64,000 bases of DNA from Tabrizicola fusiformis (GTDB lineage: Bacteria > Pseudomonadota > Alphaproteobacteria > Rhodobacterales > Rhodobacteraceae), in assembly GCF_013328815.1 (NCBI RefSeq), contig NZ_JABUHN010000012.1, forward strand, positions 40,658 to 104,657. Reading direction: 5' to 3'. Within the stretch, counting starts at the first letter, position 1. Each line of letters begins with the position of its first letter. Positions 11,614 to 20,758 of the stretch are shown one piece after another. The notes under the pieces are model-generated. The model was not told the DNA's origin and made no database searches. It saw only the letters and a program-made list of their open reading frames with translations. The position numbers and the translations under genes were made by a program.

Positions 11614-12450
11614 TCAGGCGCGGAAGTCTTGCTTCCAGCCGGTCAGGCGGCGTTCCAGCGCGACCAGCGCCCAGTTCGCGGCAATGCCCAAAAGGGCCAG
11701 CACGATGACGCCGACATAAAGAAGGTGAATGCTCATCAGGTATTGGGCGTTGACGATCAAATAGCCGAGGCCACTTGAGGCGCCGACCATTTCGGACACG
11801 ACCAGCATCAGGAAGGAATAGGTCGCAGCCAGCCGCATTCCGGTGATGATCGAAGGCAGGGCCGAGGGCAGGATGACCTTGCGGAACAGGGCGAAGGGTT
11901 TCAGCCCGACCGAACGCGCGTATTTCACCAATGCCGGGTCCGCCTGCTGCACGCCGGTCACGGTGGACAGAAGGATCGGCCAGACCACCACCCAGAAGAT
12001 GATCGCCACATTGGTCAGGTAACCGATGCCGAAAAACAGGATGAAGGCCGGGAACAGCGACACCGGGTTGGTCTGGCGCAAAAGCTGCAACAGCGGGTTC
12101 AGATAGGCGTCCAGTTTGCGGAAATAGCCCAAGAGCAGCCCCAGCGGCACGGCAATGCCCACACCCAGGGCAAAGCCGCCAAAGGCGCGTTGCAGGCTGA
12201 CCCAGATCTGCGGCCAAAGCTGGCCGGAAAGCGCGAACTCCCAGCCTTTGACCAAGACCTCCGAGACGGGGGGCAGGAAGGTGCGGTTGATCAGGTCAAG
12301 ACGCGGCGCCAGCTCCCACGCCAAGAGGAACACGGCAATGGCCAGCGTGTTGCGAAACACGGTTTCGGCGGCCTCGCGCAGGGCGAGCCTTGTGAGAGGG
12401 GAGGTGCCAGGACCGTCCAGAACGGCGCCGTCAAGTGTGGTATGGGTCAT
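11614..12450 (-). CDS. ssuC: Sulfonate-type ABC transporter permease SsuC
   Basis: 278-residue inner-membrane permease of the BPD_transp_1 family. It has about six hydrophobic segments and the ATPase-contact loop ARSVGLKPFALFRKVILPSALP (EAA loop, around residues 180-200). The N terminus (WELAPRLDLINRTFLPP, LWPQIWVSLQRAFGGFALG) matches SsuC/TauC. First gene of ssuC-A-B-D. Upstream, 170 bp away, is a copy of the proposed sulfur-regulon motif. Confidence 0.9.
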   Translation of the reverse strand: MTHTTLDGAVLDGPGTSPLTRLALREAAETVFRNTLAIAVFLLAWELAPRLDLINRTFLPPVSEVLVKGWEFALSGQLWPQIWVSLQRAFGGFALGVGIAVPLGLLLGYFRKLDAYLNPLLQLLRQTNPVSLFPAFILFFGIGYLTNVAIIFWVVVWPILLSTVTGVQQADPALVKYARSVGLKPFALFRKVILPSALPSIITGMRLAATYSFLMLVVSEMVGASSGLGYLIVNAQYLMSIHLLYVGVIVLALLGIAANWALVALERRLTGWKQDFRA

Positions 12451-12618
12451 TCAAACCTCGGGCAATAGGGGACGGTTCCCGCAGAAGATGCGGGTTTTCA
12501 GAGGGGGGCGGGTTGATGGCGGGCTTACGATGCCCGGGAACAAGGGCGCGCTGTCAGGGGTGGGGTACCATATACACGATTAACTTACGCGACATTAATG
12601 GCGGATCCCGTTCCTTTG

Positions 12619-12648
12619 CCATTCCAAACTCGGTATTTGAAAGAGAAC
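12619..12648 (-). promoter_or_regulatory. Sulfur-motif copy A, before ssuC
   Basis: On the minus strand this reads CTCTTT-N11-TTTGGAATGG, facing ssuC. About 22 bases further on, towards ssuC, is an AT-rich ATTAAT that could serve as a -10 element. The gap 12451-12714 contains no gene. The same bipartite sequence recurs at the sites labelled B to G. Confidence 0.6.
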
Positions 12649-12714
12649 ATTGCAGTCGCAGCATCTGTGCGGCGTGGCAGCAAAATTCCGGCTGCCACAC
12701 CGCGGCCTTGCCCG

Positions 12715-13866
12715 TCAGCTTGCCGATGCCCGGCGGCTGTCAGAGCGCACGTCGAACGCCCCGCCGGTTTGCAGCGCGCCGCGTTCGGTGACCGGCTCTT
12801 TGCCGATCAGCGGGAAGACCAACTCGGCAAAGCGCTGCGATTCCTCCAGATGCGGATAGCCCGACAGCACAAAGGTATCGGCCCCGGCCGCCTGATATTC
12901 GCGCAGCCGTTCGGCGATCTGTTCGGGGTCGCCGACAAGGGCCGTGCCCGCGCCGCCCCGCACCAGACCGACCCCGGCCCAGAGGTTCGGGCCCACCACC
13001 AGCCTGTCACGCCGTCCGCCATGCAGGGCGGACATGCGGGCCTGTCCGTGGGAATCCATCCGGGCCTGATTGGCCTGTGCCGTGGCGATATCCTCGTCCG
13101 ACAGGCGCGAGATCAGGCGATCCGCCTCGGCCCATGCCTCGGCCTCGGTTTCGCGGGCGATGACGTGCAGGCGCACGCCGAACCTCACCTCGCGGCCAAG
13201 TTTGGCAGCGCGGGCGCGGATGTCGGCGAATTTCGCGGCCACCGCTTCGGGCGGTTCGCCCCATGTCAGATAGGCATCGACATGTTTCGCCGCGAGGTCA
13301 TGCGCCGCCGGGGACGATCCGCCGAAATAGAGCGGCGGATAAGGGCGCTGCACCGGCGGATAGAAGTTGCGGGCCTTTTCCACCCGAATATGCTTGCCGG
13401 TGAAATCGACCGCTTCGCCGGTTTGCAGAAGCTGCCGCCAGACCGTCAGAAACTCATCGGCGGCTTCATAGCGCTGGTCATGTGGCAGGAACACCCCGTC
13501 GGCGGCAAGCTCGGTCGCGTCGCCGCCCGGCACCACGTTCAAAAGAAGCCGCCCGTTCAGCGCCTGATCCAGCGTTGCCGCCTGCCGCGCCGAGGCGGTC
13601 GGCCCCATGATCGACGTGCGCAGCGCGACCAGAAGCTTGATCCGGTTGGTCACATGCACAAGGCTCGCGGCGGTGACCCAAGGATCGTGGCAACTGGACC
13701 CGGTGGGGATCAAGAGGCCGTCATAGCCCAGCCGCTCTGCCGTCACCGCGATGTCGCGCATATAGGCGCTGGTCGGCGGGCGGCCGAAATCGGACCGGCC
13801 CAGATAGCGCGTATCGCCCGAAGTGGGCAGGAACCAGAAGATTTCGGGGGTGGGAAGGGCGCTCAT
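12715..13866 (-). CDS. SsuD-type FMNH2-dependent monooxygenase
   Basis: 383 residues, a second luciferase-fold monooxygenase closely like SsuD at 8491-9654. It shares [79 protein letters not shown], and [21 protein letters not shown]. It probably desulfonates a different range of substrates with FMNH2 supplied by a separate reductase. Its ATG overlaps the stop of the NtaA-type gene upstream (ATGA). The last 20 residues (SDSRRASAS) are an unconserved tail. Confidence 0.87.
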   Translation of the reverse strand: MSALPTPEIFWFLPTSGDTRYLGRSDFGRPPTSAYMRDIAVTAERLGYDGLLIPTGSSCHDPWVTAASLVHVTNRIKLLVALRTSIMGPTASARQAATLDQALNGRLLLNVVPGGDATELAADGVFLPHDQRYEAADEFLTVWRQLLQTGEAVDFTGKHIRVEKARNFYPPVQRPYPPLYFGGSSPAAHDLAAKHVDAYLTWGEPPEAVAAKFADIRARAAKLGREVRFGVRLHVIARETEAEAWAEADRLISRLSDEDIATAQANQARMDSHGQARMSALHGGRRDRLVVGPNLWAGVGLVRGGAGTALVGDPEQIAERLREYQAAGADTFVLSGYPHLEESQRFAELVFPLIGKEPVTERGALQTGGAFDVRSDSRRASAS

Positions 13867-15251
13867 TCCGCCGCTCCTTTCAGGTGGGGGCCAATGCGGA
13901 AGGCATGGGCGATATGGGTTTCAGGCAGGCGGTGGCCTTGCCCGAAAATGCGGTGGCGCAGGCTGCCTTCGCCGTAGCCGGTTTTGTAAAGACCGCGCGT
14001 TTGCAGTTCGGGCACCACCAGATCGGCAAAATCGACATAGCTTTCGGGGGTGACGATGCGCGACAGGTTGAAACCGTCGATCTCGCCCTCGTGCAGCCAG
14101 GATTCCATCTCGTCGGCGACTTCGGCGGGGGTGCCGAGCGCCAGCGGATAGCGCCCGCCAAGCGCCAGTTGGTCCAGAAGCTGCCGCTTGGTCCAGCCCC
14201 GGCTTTCGGCCAGTTTCGCCGCCGACTGGATGGCATCGGTCTGGCCGAAGGGGATCGGATCATCCAGCCCATAGCGGGCAAAGTCGATGTTGAGCGAGGC
14301 TGAATAATGCGCCAGCCCGGCCTCGGGGCTGGCGGCGGCGCGGTATTCGGCCAGTTTGTCTTCGGCGGCGCTGCGGCTGGTGTCGGTGATCACGGCAAGG
14401 CCGTTCAATATCCGCACGTCCTGCGGATCGCGCCCGGCCTCTGCCACCGCCTTTCGGATGGCGCGCGAGGCGGCCCGCGCCGCCGCCTTGTCGGGCACCG
14501 AGATGAAGACGCATTCGGCATGGCGGGCGGCAAACCGCTGTCCGCGCCCCGAGGTGCCGGCCTGAAACAGCACGGGTGTCCGCTGTGCCGAGGGTTCGGA
14601 CAGGTGATAGCCTTCGATCTGATAGAACGGGCCATTGTGGCGGATCTTGTGAACCTTGGCCGGGTCGGCATAGATCCGTGCGGCGCGGTCGGCGCGCACG
14701 GCATCCTCTTCCCACGATCCTTCCCAAAGCTTGTAAAGCACCTCAAGGTAATCGTCAGCCTGATCATAGCGCAGGTCATGGCCGGTCAATGCGTTGCGCC
14801 CCAGCGCGCGGGCGGCACTGTCGAGATAGCCGGTGACGATGTTCCAGCCGATGCGCCCCTCGGTCAGATGGTCCAGCGTGCTGATCCGGCGCGCAAAACT
14901 GTAGGGCGGTTCGGTGTTCACATTGACGGTGATGCCAAACCCCAGCCCCTTGGTGACCGAAGCCATGGCCGAAACCAGCATCATCGGATCATTGACCGGC
15001 AGTTGCACGCTTTCGCGGGCGGTCACCCCGATGCCGGCGCCATAGACATCGTAGACACCCAGAATGTCGGCGATGAAAAGGGCATCGAACAGCCCGCGTT
15101 CCAGCACTTTGGCCAGATCGGTCCAGTAGTCCAGCCGCTTGTAGTTTACCGATGTGTCGCGCGGGTGGGTCCATTGGCCATGGTTGATATGGCCGACGCA
15201 GTTCATGTTGAACGCATTCACGATCATCGGGCGGCGCGGTCGATCAGCCAT
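13863..15251 (-). CDS. NtaA/DszA-type FMN-dependent monooxygenase
   Basis: 462-residue luciferase-like flavin monooxygenase of the NtaA/SnaA/DszA group, longer than SsuD. Segments include [93 protein letters not shown] and the end [17 protein letters not shown]. Members oxidise sulfones, organosulfur or aminopolycarboxylate compounds with reduced FMN; the operon context favours an organosulfur substrate. The start at 15251 was preferred over an 18-codon-longer frame because of a GAGGG site. Sulfur-motif copy B lies 115 bp upstream. Confidence 0.86.
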   Translation of the reverse strand: MADRPRRPMIVNAFNMNCVGHINHGQWTHPRDTSVNYKRLDYWTDLAKVLERGLFDALFIADILGVYDVYGAGIGVTARESVQLPVNDPMMLVSAMASVTKGLGFGITVNVNTEPPYSFARRISTLDHLTEGRIGWNIVTGYLDSAARALGRNALTGHDLRYDQADDYLEVLYKLWEGSWEEDAVRADRAARIYADPAKVHKIRHNGPFYQIEGYHLSEPSAQRTPVLFQAGTSGRGQRFAARHAECVFISVPDKAAARAASRAIRKAVAEAGRDPQDVRILNGLAVITDTSRSAAEDKLAEYRAAASPEAGLAHYSASLNIDFARYGLDDPIPFGQTDAIQSAAKLAESRGWTKRQLLDQLALGGRYPLALGTPAEVADEMESWLHEGEIDGFNLSRIVTPESYVDFADLVVPELQTRGLYKTGYGEGSLRHRIFGQGHRLPETHIAHAFRIGPHLKGAAE

Positions 15252-15365
15252 GCCTGCGCCCTCTACGGCCTGAGACGCGGGGCGCGCATGGAAAAAGATG
15301 GTCAATCATGTGGATTATTCCGGCGCTTGTCGCGGGCCACCATAGGCGTGCCACCCGTCAGAGGC

Positions 15366-15391
15366 GATTCCAAAGCCGTCGCCGCAAAGAG
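15366..15391 (-). promoter_or_regulatory. Sulfur-motif copy B, before the NtaA-type operon
   Basis: On the minus strand: CTCTTT-N11-TTTGGAATCG, facing the gene that starts at 15251. TATGGT lies about 23 bases downstream of TTGGAA and may be a -10 element. Together with the Rrf2 operator at 15532-15558 this is what the gene-free stretch 15252-15648 holds; I see no small gene there. Confidence 0.6.
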
Positions 15392-15531
15392 GTGAAAGCC
15401 GTTGGCCCCGCGTGGGACAGGAGAATTATGTTCCGCCGGTAGAAGAAAGGAACTGCTGCCGCGCCCGCAGCCACCGTCGGGATGATGCCGGGGCCGGTCT
15501 CGATATGCGGCCCCGTGGCGGCACATTCTCT

Positions 15532-15558
15532 GTCTATTTGAATATTCAGGCGATAGAC
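15532..15558 (+). promoter_or_regulatory. Inverted-repeat operator before the Rrf2 gene
   Basis: GTCTAT, 15 bases, then ATAGAC: a perfect 6-bp inverted repeat spanning 27 bp, in an AT-rich patch of GC-rich DNA. TTGAAT (15538-15543) and TATAAA (15559-15564) could be -35 and -10 elements, though the 15-bp spacing is short. It ends 90 bp before the Rrf2 start codon, so it may be the site where the regulator controls its own gene. Confidence 0.5.
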
Positions 15559-15648
15559 TATAAAGGGGCGGGAGAGTTGTCAGAAGGGTCGTAAGACAGG
15601 CCCGCACCGGCATTTCTGCGGCGTGTTGCGATTGGAGGCGCTGGCCGG

Positions 15649-16095
15649 ATGTTGACGATGAAGGGCAAATACGGCCTCAAGGCGCTGTCCGACATGGCAC
15701 TGGCCGACCCGGGTGCAGTGCTGCAATCGGCCGAAATCGCGCAGCGCCACGGTATTTCCAAGAAGTTCCTCGACGCGATCCTTGCCGACCTTCGCCTTGC
15801 CGGCATTGTCGTCACCCGCAAGGGGCGGTCGGGCGGCTATCGTCTGGCCCGTCCCGCCGATGTCATCTCGGTCGGCGAGGTGCTGCGGGTGCTGGACGGC
15901 CCCCTTGCGCCAATCGCCTGCGCCAGCCGCAGCGCCTATGTGCCCTGCACCGACTGCCGGGACGAAAGGGCCTGCGCGGTCAGGCTGGCCATGCTGGAGG
16001 TGCGCGATGCCGTGGCTTCGGTGCTGGACCGCAAGACGCTGATCGAAATGGCCACGGCGGGGTTGGGGCGCGACAGGCTGGCTGTGGCCGACTGA
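15649..16095 (+). CDS. Rrf2-family transcriptional regulator
   Basis: 148 residues. An N-terminal winged helix-turn-helix begins MLTMKGKYGLKALSDMAL and includes the recognition region SAEIAQRHGISKKFLDAILADLRLAGIVVTRKGRSGGY, read in pieces (AEIAQRHGISKKFLDAIL, then RKGRSGGYRLARP). The second half has Cys residues in PIACAS, VPCTDC and RACAVR, a spacing that could bind an iron-sulfur cluster as in IscR/NsrR relatives. Related CymR and CysR-like proteins control cysteine metabolism. Given its place between sulfur operons, it may sense sulfur or cysteine status; that role is inferred. Confidence 0.87.
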   Translation: MLTMKGKYGLKALSDMALADPGAVLQSAEIAQRHGISKKFLDAILADLRLAGIVVTRKGRSGGYRLARPADVISVGEVLRVLDGPLAPIACASRSAYVPCTDCRDERACAVRLAMLEVRDAVASVLDRKTLIEMATAGLGRDRLAVAD

Positions 16096-16581
16096 TCAGG
16101 GCTGCGCGGCCAGCGCCCCGCTGCGCTGCAGGGCCGACTTGCGCGCGGCGTGCAGGGCCTGAAACGCCGGGCTTTGCAGGATGCCGGTCGTCCGGTCAGC
16201 TGGCAGATCGACGGCCCGCCATGCAAGGTTGAGTGCCGTGCTTGCCCCGATGGTCAGCACCGGAAAGGCAAAAGGCGTCTCGGTCAGTTGCACGCGGATA
16301 TGCGTATCCAGCCAATCGTCGGGAAAGAGCAAGACCGCCCCCATCACCCGGACCGACAGCGACTGCGTGGCCACATGCTGCACAAGGGCGCAGGCAGGAC
16401 CGGCGGCGATGAGCCAAGGGAAAGGTCCGCTGCTGCGGATGGCGCGGTCCAGATCCTGCTCGACCTGTGGCAGGCCGTGGCGGCTGGCCGGAGCGTGCCG
16501 GATCAGGGGTTGGCCTGCCAGACCACAGCGCCGCCACGCTTCGGCGGCATGTCGCGGCTGGCTGACCAGAAGGCACCGCAT
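16096..16581 (-). CDS. Small protein resembling a degraded RBBP9/YdeN-type hydrolase
   Basis: 161 residues. The arrangement recalls short serine hydrolases of the RBBP9 group: an N-terminal strand (RCLLVSQPRH), a middle nucleophile-elbow-like segment (PWLIAAGPACALVQHVA), a strand (VMGAVLLFPDDW) and a later PVLTIGASTAL where family members have their Asp loop. The expected GHSxG serine is replaced (GPACA) and no clear catalytic Asp or His remains. If the kinship is right, it has lost activity. The identification is tentative. It follows the flavoprotein gene upstream by 2 bp and ends against the Rrf2 gene, so it is probably co-transcribed with the former. Confidence 0.55.
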   Translation of the reverse strand: MRCLLVSQPRHAAEAWRRCGLAGQPLIRHAPASRHGLPQVEQDLDRAIRSSGPFPWLIAAGPACALVQHVATQSLSVRVMGAVLLFPDDWLDTHIRVQLTETPFAFPVLTIGASTALNLAWRAVDLPADRTTGILQSPAFQALHAARKSALQRSGALAAQP

Positions 16582-16583
16582 GA

Positions 16584-18014
16584 TCAGCCTGCGGCAACCG
16601 TTGCCGGCACGGGTGTTGCCAGACGCCCTGCCACCAGATCGGCAATGCGCAGGGCCCAGCCCGTCACCTCGGGCACGCCCATCAACTCGCCCACCGTGCC
16701 GCGCGCCAGCGGGCCACCGATCAGGATACGCGGGTCTGCCGGGCCATCGGCCGTCAGTGCGGCACCGTTGGGCGCCGTTGCCAGCCCCAGCCCCAGATCG
16801 TCGGCCCGGATCAGCCCCAAGGCAGCAAGCGCGGACAGAAAGCCAGAGCGGGCAATGACATCGGAATGGGATGGGCCGGTCGCCAGCACGATGCGGTCAA
16901 CCTCCAGCGTCAGGCGGTCCGCGCTTTTGCGCAGGTTGATCCCCAGCCGGACCTGCCCGCCAATCGCCTCTGCCGTGGCGATGCGCCCGGCAAGGGGCAG
17001 AACACGCCGCCCCGCGATGGCCTTTTGCAGCGTCTCGTGGGTCTGGGGCGCGATGCGGAAACGGTGAACATCCCACAACCCCCGCAGATGCCGCAGAAAG
17101 CGCCGCCGCTCAATCAGCGGCAGGGCCGACCAGATCGCCGGACCCTGGGCGCGCAGCCGGTCAAAGGCGGCGTGCCATGTCAGGCCCGCCGCTGCATCGG
17201 CCCGCAACACGGCCCGCACCCGGCGCAACAGGCCAAGCGCGGTCTTTTGCGGGCGGCTGGCGAAATCGCCGCTGGTTTCGGCCTGCACCGGGCCATGGGG
17301 AGCCGAAAAACGGCCGTGCCGCGACAGCATGTCGATCCGTGCCAGATGGCCGCGCCGCGCCAGCGTTGCCACCACATCCGCCCCCGTCAGCCCCGAGCCC
17401 AGCACCAGAACCCGTTCGCGCGCCGCAATCCGGTCCAGCGCGCCGGGGGCATAGGCATCTGCAATCAGCGCGGGGTGACCGGCCAGCGCGGCCAGTTCGG
17501 CCGGAATGCGGGGGGTAGGATGGGTGATCGACAGGATCAACTGATCGGTGGCAATCTCGTCGCCGTCCTCCGTCCTGACGATCAGCTTGCCCGCGTCCAG
17601 CCGGGCCGAGGCGGCGCTGCCCTGCACATGCCGGATCTGGCCGCTGGCCAGATAGGGGCGCAGGCGTGCTGCAACATAGGTCGCAAAGACCGCGCGGGGG
17701 GCAAAGATTTCGCCGCGCAGCGTTGCCGAGCCGGAGGGCAGGGCGGGGGCTTCGGGCGAATGCAGCCAGCGATGGAAGTCTTCGGGATCATCGGTGGCCA
17801 ATGACATCTTGTGATCGGGCACATTCAGCCGATGTTCAGGGTCGGATGTGGAATAGGCCAGCCCCTGACCCAGCACTGCACGCGGCTCGATCACGGTGAT
17901 CTGCACCCGCGCAGGATCGGTCCGGCGGGCAAGGTGATAGGCAATTGCCGCCCCGGAAAGCCCGCCGCCGACGATGGTGACCTGGCGTGCGGTGCGGTTG
18001 AAGTGCTGGTTCAT
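16584..18014 (-). CDS. FAD/NAD(P)-binding oxidoreductase
   Basis: 476-residue flavoprotein. A Rossmann FAD motif opens the protein (VTIVGGGLSGAAIAYHLARR, residues 13-32), with IEPRAVLGQGLAYSTSDPEHRLNVPD after it, typical of the YdhS-like FAD-NAD(P)-binding group. A second nucleotide motif is VLVLGSGLTGADVVATLARRG (near residues 193-213) and a third conserved element is IVLATGPSHSD. The reaction is not known. Sulfur-motif copy C stands about 90 bp upstream, so it is probably part of the sulfur-scavenging regulon; it could supply reducing power or oxidise an intermediate. Confidence 0.75.
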   Translation of the reverse strand: MNQHFNRTARQVTIVGGGLSGAAIAYHLARRTDPARVQITVIEPRAVLGQGLAYSTSDPEHRLNVPDHKMSLATDDPEDFHRWLHSPEAPALPSGSATLRGEIFAPRAVFATYVAARLRPYLASGQIRHVQGSAASARLDAGKLIVRTEDGDEIATDQLILSITHPTPRIPAELAALAGHPALIADAYAPGALDRIAARERVLVLGSGLTGADVVATLARRGHLARIDMLSRHGRFSAPHGPVQAETSGDFASRPQKTALGLLRRVRAVLRADAAAGLTWHAAFDRLRAQGPAIWSALPLIERRRFLRHLRGLWDVHRFRIAPQTHETLQKAIAGRRVLPLAGRIATAEAIGGQVRLGINLRKSADRLTLEVDRIVLATGPSHSDVIARSGFLSALAALGLIRADDLGLGLATAPNGAALTADGPADPRILIGGPLARGTVGELMGVPEVTGWALRIADLVAGRLATPVPATVAAG

Positions 18015-18104
18015 GTTGGGTCTGAAGCTCCCGCGGGGTGGTCGGTCTGTGTCGCATAATCACGACAAGGTATGTAGTTATTATTGCCGGACGCAGGCGA
18101 AACG

Positions 18105-18118
18105 CCATTCCAAAGATC
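18105..18118 (-). promoter_or_regulatory. Sulfur-motif copy C (half site), before the flavoprotein gene
   Basis: On the minus strand CTTTGGAATGGC faces the gene starting at 18014; the CTCTTT half is not preserved at the expected distance. AATAAT lies 22 bases downstream of TTGGAA. This is the only signal seen in the 208-bp gap 18015-18222. Confidence 0.5.
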
Positions 18119-18222
18119 GGGCACCGGGGGAAACCCCATTCTCCCGCACTGTGGTTTGACGATCAGGGTCGTTGCAGGCTGGCGGGGGCAGCCCGAAAGT
18201 CGCCCCCGGCGTGGTTCTGCGC

Positions 18223-19491
18223 CTAGTTCCAGGGATGGCGCGGCGGGTGGGCGTCGTTCAGATAGAAGTTGCCGATATGATAGAATTTCCACCGCACCGG
18301 ATCGTGCAGCGTATGCACGCGGGCGTTGCGCCAATGCCGGTCCAGCCCGTGCTGGGCCAGCGTGGCCCGGGTGCCGGCCAGCTCAAAGAGCTTGTTCGTT
18401 GCCTCAATGGCGATCTGGGTGGTCAGAACCTTGGCCTCGCCGGTGCGCAGGGTCGCCTCTGACACTTTGTCCAGCGTCGGGTCGGCATAGCCGGCATCAA
18501 TCGCCCGGCCGGCAATCTCCAGAAGCGCCTCGGCGGCGTGCAGGCGGATCTTCAGCTCGCCGATGGCGATGATGGTCAGCGGGTCTTCGCTGGCCTTTTC
18601 CTTGCCGCTGTCGATCCACGGGCGGGAATGGTTGCGCACGAAGGCGATGGTGTCGTCAATCGCGCCCCGTGCGATGCCCAGATCAATTGCCGCCTGAATG
18701 ATCTGCGACAGCGGCCCGGCGATGGTAGGATGTTCGTCAAAGCTTTTCAGCCGCACGGCACGATCCTTGGGCACGCGCACATTGTCCAGCCGGACCCCGC
18801 CCGAGGCGGTGGTGCGCTGGCCAAAGCTGGACCAGTTGTTGGTGACCGTCAGCCCCGCCGTGTCGCGGTCGATGAAGACCAGATAGCCGACACCATCCTG
18901 CACCGCGACAGTGGGGATGATATGGGCCAGAAGCGCGCCGGTGGTATAGAATTTCTCGCCGTTCACCACCGCCTCGTCGCCCTCGAAATGCACGGTGGTT
19001 TCAAAGCTGGCGACAGTCTTGCTGTTCAGTTCGGAAAAGGCATTGCCATAGCGCAGGCCCTGCAAGGCCCAGTCGAAGGCGCGCTTCTTCTCCGCCTCGG
19101 TGCCTTCCAGATCGACGGTGTTGACGATTGCCAGATGGTTCTGGGTGATCTGGGCAATCGCCGGATCGGCGGCGGCGATGATGGAGATTACCTTGGCCAA
19201 GGTCGCATGTGACAGGCCCGGCCCGCCATAGGCCCGGGGCACGTTGATCGACCAGAGGCCGCTTTGCGAATAGGCGTCCAATTCGGCCACGGGCAGCAGC
19301 CCCTCGCGGTCGCGGAGTGCCGCGCCGGGGGCGAATTGCGCGGCCAGCCGGTGGGCAATGGCGATGGCCTCGGCATCATCGCGGACCACATGGGCGGGCG
19401 TCGTGGGGCGCGGGCGCGGCGGCACCGGATCGGCGGAATTGACGCGGGGGTGAAGCTGGTGGTCGATCTGCGTGGGGTTGAGCGATCCCAT
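18223..19491 (-). CDS. sfnB: SfnB-family sulfur-acquisition oxidoreductase
   Basis: 422-residue flavoprotein with an acyl-CoA dehydrogenase fold, of the SfnB family associated with use of dimethyl sulfone and sulfonates. Segments seen: VVRDDAEAIAIAHRLAAQFA, VPRAYGGPGLSHATLAKVISIIAAADPAIAQI in pieces (VPRAYGGPGLSHATL, ADPAIAQITQNHLA), VNGEKFYTTGALLAHIIPT, SSFGQRTTASGGVRLDNVRVP, and the C-terminal HGLDRHWRNARVHTLHDPV, the clear family hallmark. The start at 19491 (MGSLNP) has a GAAAGG site and falls just after the upstream stop. Third gene of the unit 22150-18223. Confidence 0.87.
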   Translation of the reverse strand: MGSLNPTQIDHQLHPRVNSADPVPPRPRPTTPAHVVRDDAEAIAIAHRLAAQFAPGAALRDREGLLPVAELDAYSQSGLWSINVPRAYGGPGLSHATLAKVISIIAAADPAIAQITQNHLAIVNTVDLEGTEAEKKRAFDWALQGLRYGNAFSELNSKTVASFETTVHFEGDEAVVNGEKFYTTGALLAHIIPTVAVQDGVGYLVFIDRDTAGLTVTNNWSSFGQRTTASGGVRLDNVRVPKDRAVRLKSFDEHPTIAGPLSQIIQAAIDLGIARGAIDDTIAFVRNHSRPWIDSGKEKASEDPLTIIAIGELKIRLHAAEALLEIAGRAIDAGYADPTLDKVSEATLRTGEAKVLTTQIAIEATNKLFELAGTRATLAQHGLDRHWRNARVHTLHDPVRWKFYHIGNFYLNDAHPPRHPWN

Positions 19492-19496
19492 CGGGG

Positions 19497-20735
19497 TTAC
19501 CTTTCGGTTTTGGGCAGATCGGGCGTGCCGATCTGCCACAGGAACGGGGGTTCGGTGCCGTTGACCACATGGTCGCCAAGGATGCGCTCCTTGAAGATCA
19601 ACGGGTTATGGTTTGCAGCGGTGCGGGCGTTGCGCCAGTGCCGGTCCAGCGCCAGCCCGGTATCGGTGGCAGAGGCGCTGAGAGCGTTGAAAATGTCACT
19701 GGTCGCCCGCAGCGCGAGGTCGGCGGCGACAGATTGCGCCCGGGCCGAGGCGAGTTCCGCCTCGACATTGGCGGCGCGATCTGCCGCCTCATCGTTCAGG
19801 AACCGCGCTTCATAGGCGGCCTGCACAGCTTCGGCCCCGGCAAGGGTGGTGGCGCGGGCGGCTTCGGCAAAGGCATGGGCGCGGCCGATCACCTGCAAAA
19901 GCTGCGGGTCTTGCGCCGCAACCGGCGCGGTGCCGCTGCTGTAAATCCGCTTGCGCGCCTTGAGGAAGGCCGACGCCTCGCGCACCGCCGCCGCCGCTGA
20001 ACCGGCCAGAACCGCGTTCAGCACGGTCTGGTAGAACGCGGTCTGATAGGGAAAGCGCGTCTCAAAGGCAAAGACATGCGCGGCGGCGACGGGGGCGGTG
20101 GCGAAGGTGGTGGTGCCGCTGCCAGTGGTGCGCTGGCCAAAGCCGGTCCAGTCATCGGACCGCTGCACCGACGGCTGCCGCGTATCCACCGCAGCAATCA
20201 CCGCCGCGCCATCGGTGCTGCGGGTTGCCAGCACGTCGATCCATTCGGCAAAGATCGCGCCGGTCGAGTAATATTTCACCCCTTCCAGCGCGAAATCGGC
20301 GCCCTGCGGCACCAGCTGCACCTTGCGCTCACCCAGCTTCACATCGCCCACTTCGGACCAGGCATTGCCGACGATCTCGCCCGCGACGAAACGGGCGAAC
20401 CACGGCTTTGCCACCGCCTCGGGGCGGGCCAGAATGTCTTCGACAAAGGCGAAATGACCGCGCAGCGACTGGGCGATATTGCTGTCCGCCTCGGCAAGGT
20501 CGATCAGCAGGCGGAACAGGTCGGGGATCGTGGCTCCGCCGCCGCCGTGTTCCACCGGCACCCGCAGCGCGCCAAAACCCGCCTGTTTCAGCCAGCCGAT
20601 CTCTTCATGCGGCAGGCGGCGCGTCACCTCGCGCTGCACGGCGCCTTGGGCAATCCGGTCCAGCACGGGCTGGAACCGCGCCTTCAACGCGCCATAGCGC
20701 GAGGCCAGCGGCCAGTCTCTTTCGCTGCGTCCCAT
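19497..20735 (-). CDS. DszC-like acyl-CoA-dehydrogenase-fold monooxygenase
   Basis: 412 residues, a paralogue of SfnB next door. It has VPVEHGGGGATIPDLFRLLIDLAEADSNIAQ in pieces (LRVPVEHGGGGATIPDLF, AEADSNIAQSLRGH), LEGVKYYSTGAIFAEWIDVLA, WTGFGQRTTGSGTTTF, and the end LDRHWRNARTAANHNPLIFK. Such proteins (DszC, SfnC) hydroxylate sulfur compounds such as sulfides and sulfoxides with reduced flavin rather than acyl-CoA. It lies 5 bp before sfnB and 23 bp after the NtaA-type gene, a clear operon of three flavin-dependent enzymes. Confidence 0.84.
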   Translation of the reverse strand: MGRSERDWPLASRYGALKARFQPVLDRIAQGAVQREVTRRLPHEEIGWLKQAGFGALRVPVEHGGGGATIPDLFRLLIDLAEADSNIAQSLRGHFAFVEDILARPEAVAKPWFARFVAGEIVGNAWSEVGDVKLGERKVQLVPQGADFALEGVKYYSTGAIFAEWIDVLATRSTDGAAVIAAVDTRQPSVQRSDDWTGFGQRTTGSGTTTFATAPVAAAHVFAFETRFPYQTAFYQTVLNAVLAGSAAAAVREASAFLKARKRIYSSGTAPVAAQDPQLLQVIGRAHAFAEAARATTLAGAEAVQAAYEARFLNDEAADRAANVEAELASARAQSVAADLALRATSDIFNALSASATDTGLALDRHWRNARTAANHNPLIFKERILGDHVVNGTEPPFLWQIGTPDLPKTER

Positions 20736-20758
20736 TTCTTGGATCCCTTGTCTGTCGG

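Noticed and set aside
9672..11708. 678-codon plus-strand frame antisense to ssuB-ssuA
   Set aside because: A shadow of GC-rich coding on the other strand, where ssuB and ssuA have clear motifs.
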